NCBI GenBank assembly: GCA_004378665.1
Contig: SOIA01000094.1
Span: 1 to 30,451 of the forward strand
Length of the DNA stretch: 30,451 bases
Direction of reading: 5' to 3'
Source of the DNA: Candidatus Aminicenantota bacterium
Lineage (GTDB): Bacteria; Acidobacteriota; Aminicenantia; Aminicenantales; Aminicenantaceae
Part shown: piece after piece, positions 30,390 through 30,451 of the stretch
Layout of the letters: every line of letters begins with the position of its first letter
How positions within the stretch are numbered: position 1 is the stretch's first letter
The notes under the pieces: model-generated
What the model saw: the letters and a program-made list of their open reading frames with translations, nothing else
What the model was told of the DNA's origin: nothing
The model's database searches: none
Translations under genes and position numbers: made by a program

Positions 30390-30451
30390 AGAAAAAGGAA
30401 ATGGGGATGCTTTCTGATCCCACAAATCGTTTGGATTTTTCTTTGAAATAT

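Noticed and set aside
1..30451. CRISPR arrays, tRNA or rRNA genes, insertion sequences, prophage or toxin-antitoxin pairs
   Set aside because: I looked for repeated spacer arrays, cloverleaf-like sequences, transposase or integrase motifs and terminal inverted repeats and saw none.

Overview
The window reads like a chromosomal segment of an uncultured or poorly studied anaerobic Gram-negative bacterium. Outer-membrane barrels ending in Phe, lipoproteins and an AMIN-type amidase indicate a diderm. A complete Rnf operon, EtfBA and a six-cluster ferredoxin membrane protein indicate energy conservation by low-potential electron flow. Gene content and protein style suggest an Acidobacteriota-like lineage such as Candidatus Aminicenantes (OP8). 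That placement is inference; no rRNA gene is present. Base composition looks even, about half GC by eye, with no island of foreign composition. I saw no transposase, integrase, CRISPR array, tRNA or rRNA.

Layout. Positions 1-1548 (minus) hold the start of an exported protein and an outer-membrane beta-barrel. Positions 1778-6651 (plus) hold archaeal-type phosphoglycerate mutase, then a secreted N-acetylmuramoyl-L-alanine amidase, a Tat-exported DUF362 protein and a NapH-NapG-like ferredoxin fusion that overlap or nearly touch. A lone DUF2914 gene follows (6660-7076, minus). Positions 7221-13137 (minus) form one long operon in the order DUF177, rpmF, plsX, fabG, acpP, fabF, etfB, etfA, driven by a near-perfect sigma-70-type promoter. 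polA (plus) diverges from it, and an acyltransferase-like gene (minus) converges on polA. Positions 17445-23521 (plus) hold rnfCDGEAB, an RseC-family gene and a Tat-type NusG-domain-II protein, all overlapping or abutting. Positions 23592-30257 (minus) hold dnaN and dnaA and, upstream of them, a three-gene envelope operon: TPR lipoprotein, second lipoprotein, and a 982-residue metallopeptidase/beta-propeller/beta-barrel protein.

How it fits together. The fatty-acid genes with rpmF and DUF177 make a classic growth-linked cluster, here extended by the electron-transfer flavoprotein. Rnf would couple ferredoxin:NAD+ electron transfer to ion pumping, with Etf feeding the same redox pool. DnaA-box-like repeats upstream of dnaA and an AT-rich spacer between dnaA and dnaN resemble a bipartite replication origin, so the window probably lies at or near oriC.

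Most worth a second look: promoters placed so close to start codons that the mRNAs are nearly leaderless; the origin-like dnaA region; the NapH-NapG fusion with an internal Tat-like segment; the peptidase/propeller/barrel protein and its lipoprotein partners; and the uncharacterised NusG-II fusion ending the Rnf operon. I do not see a clear-cut new defence or mobile system.
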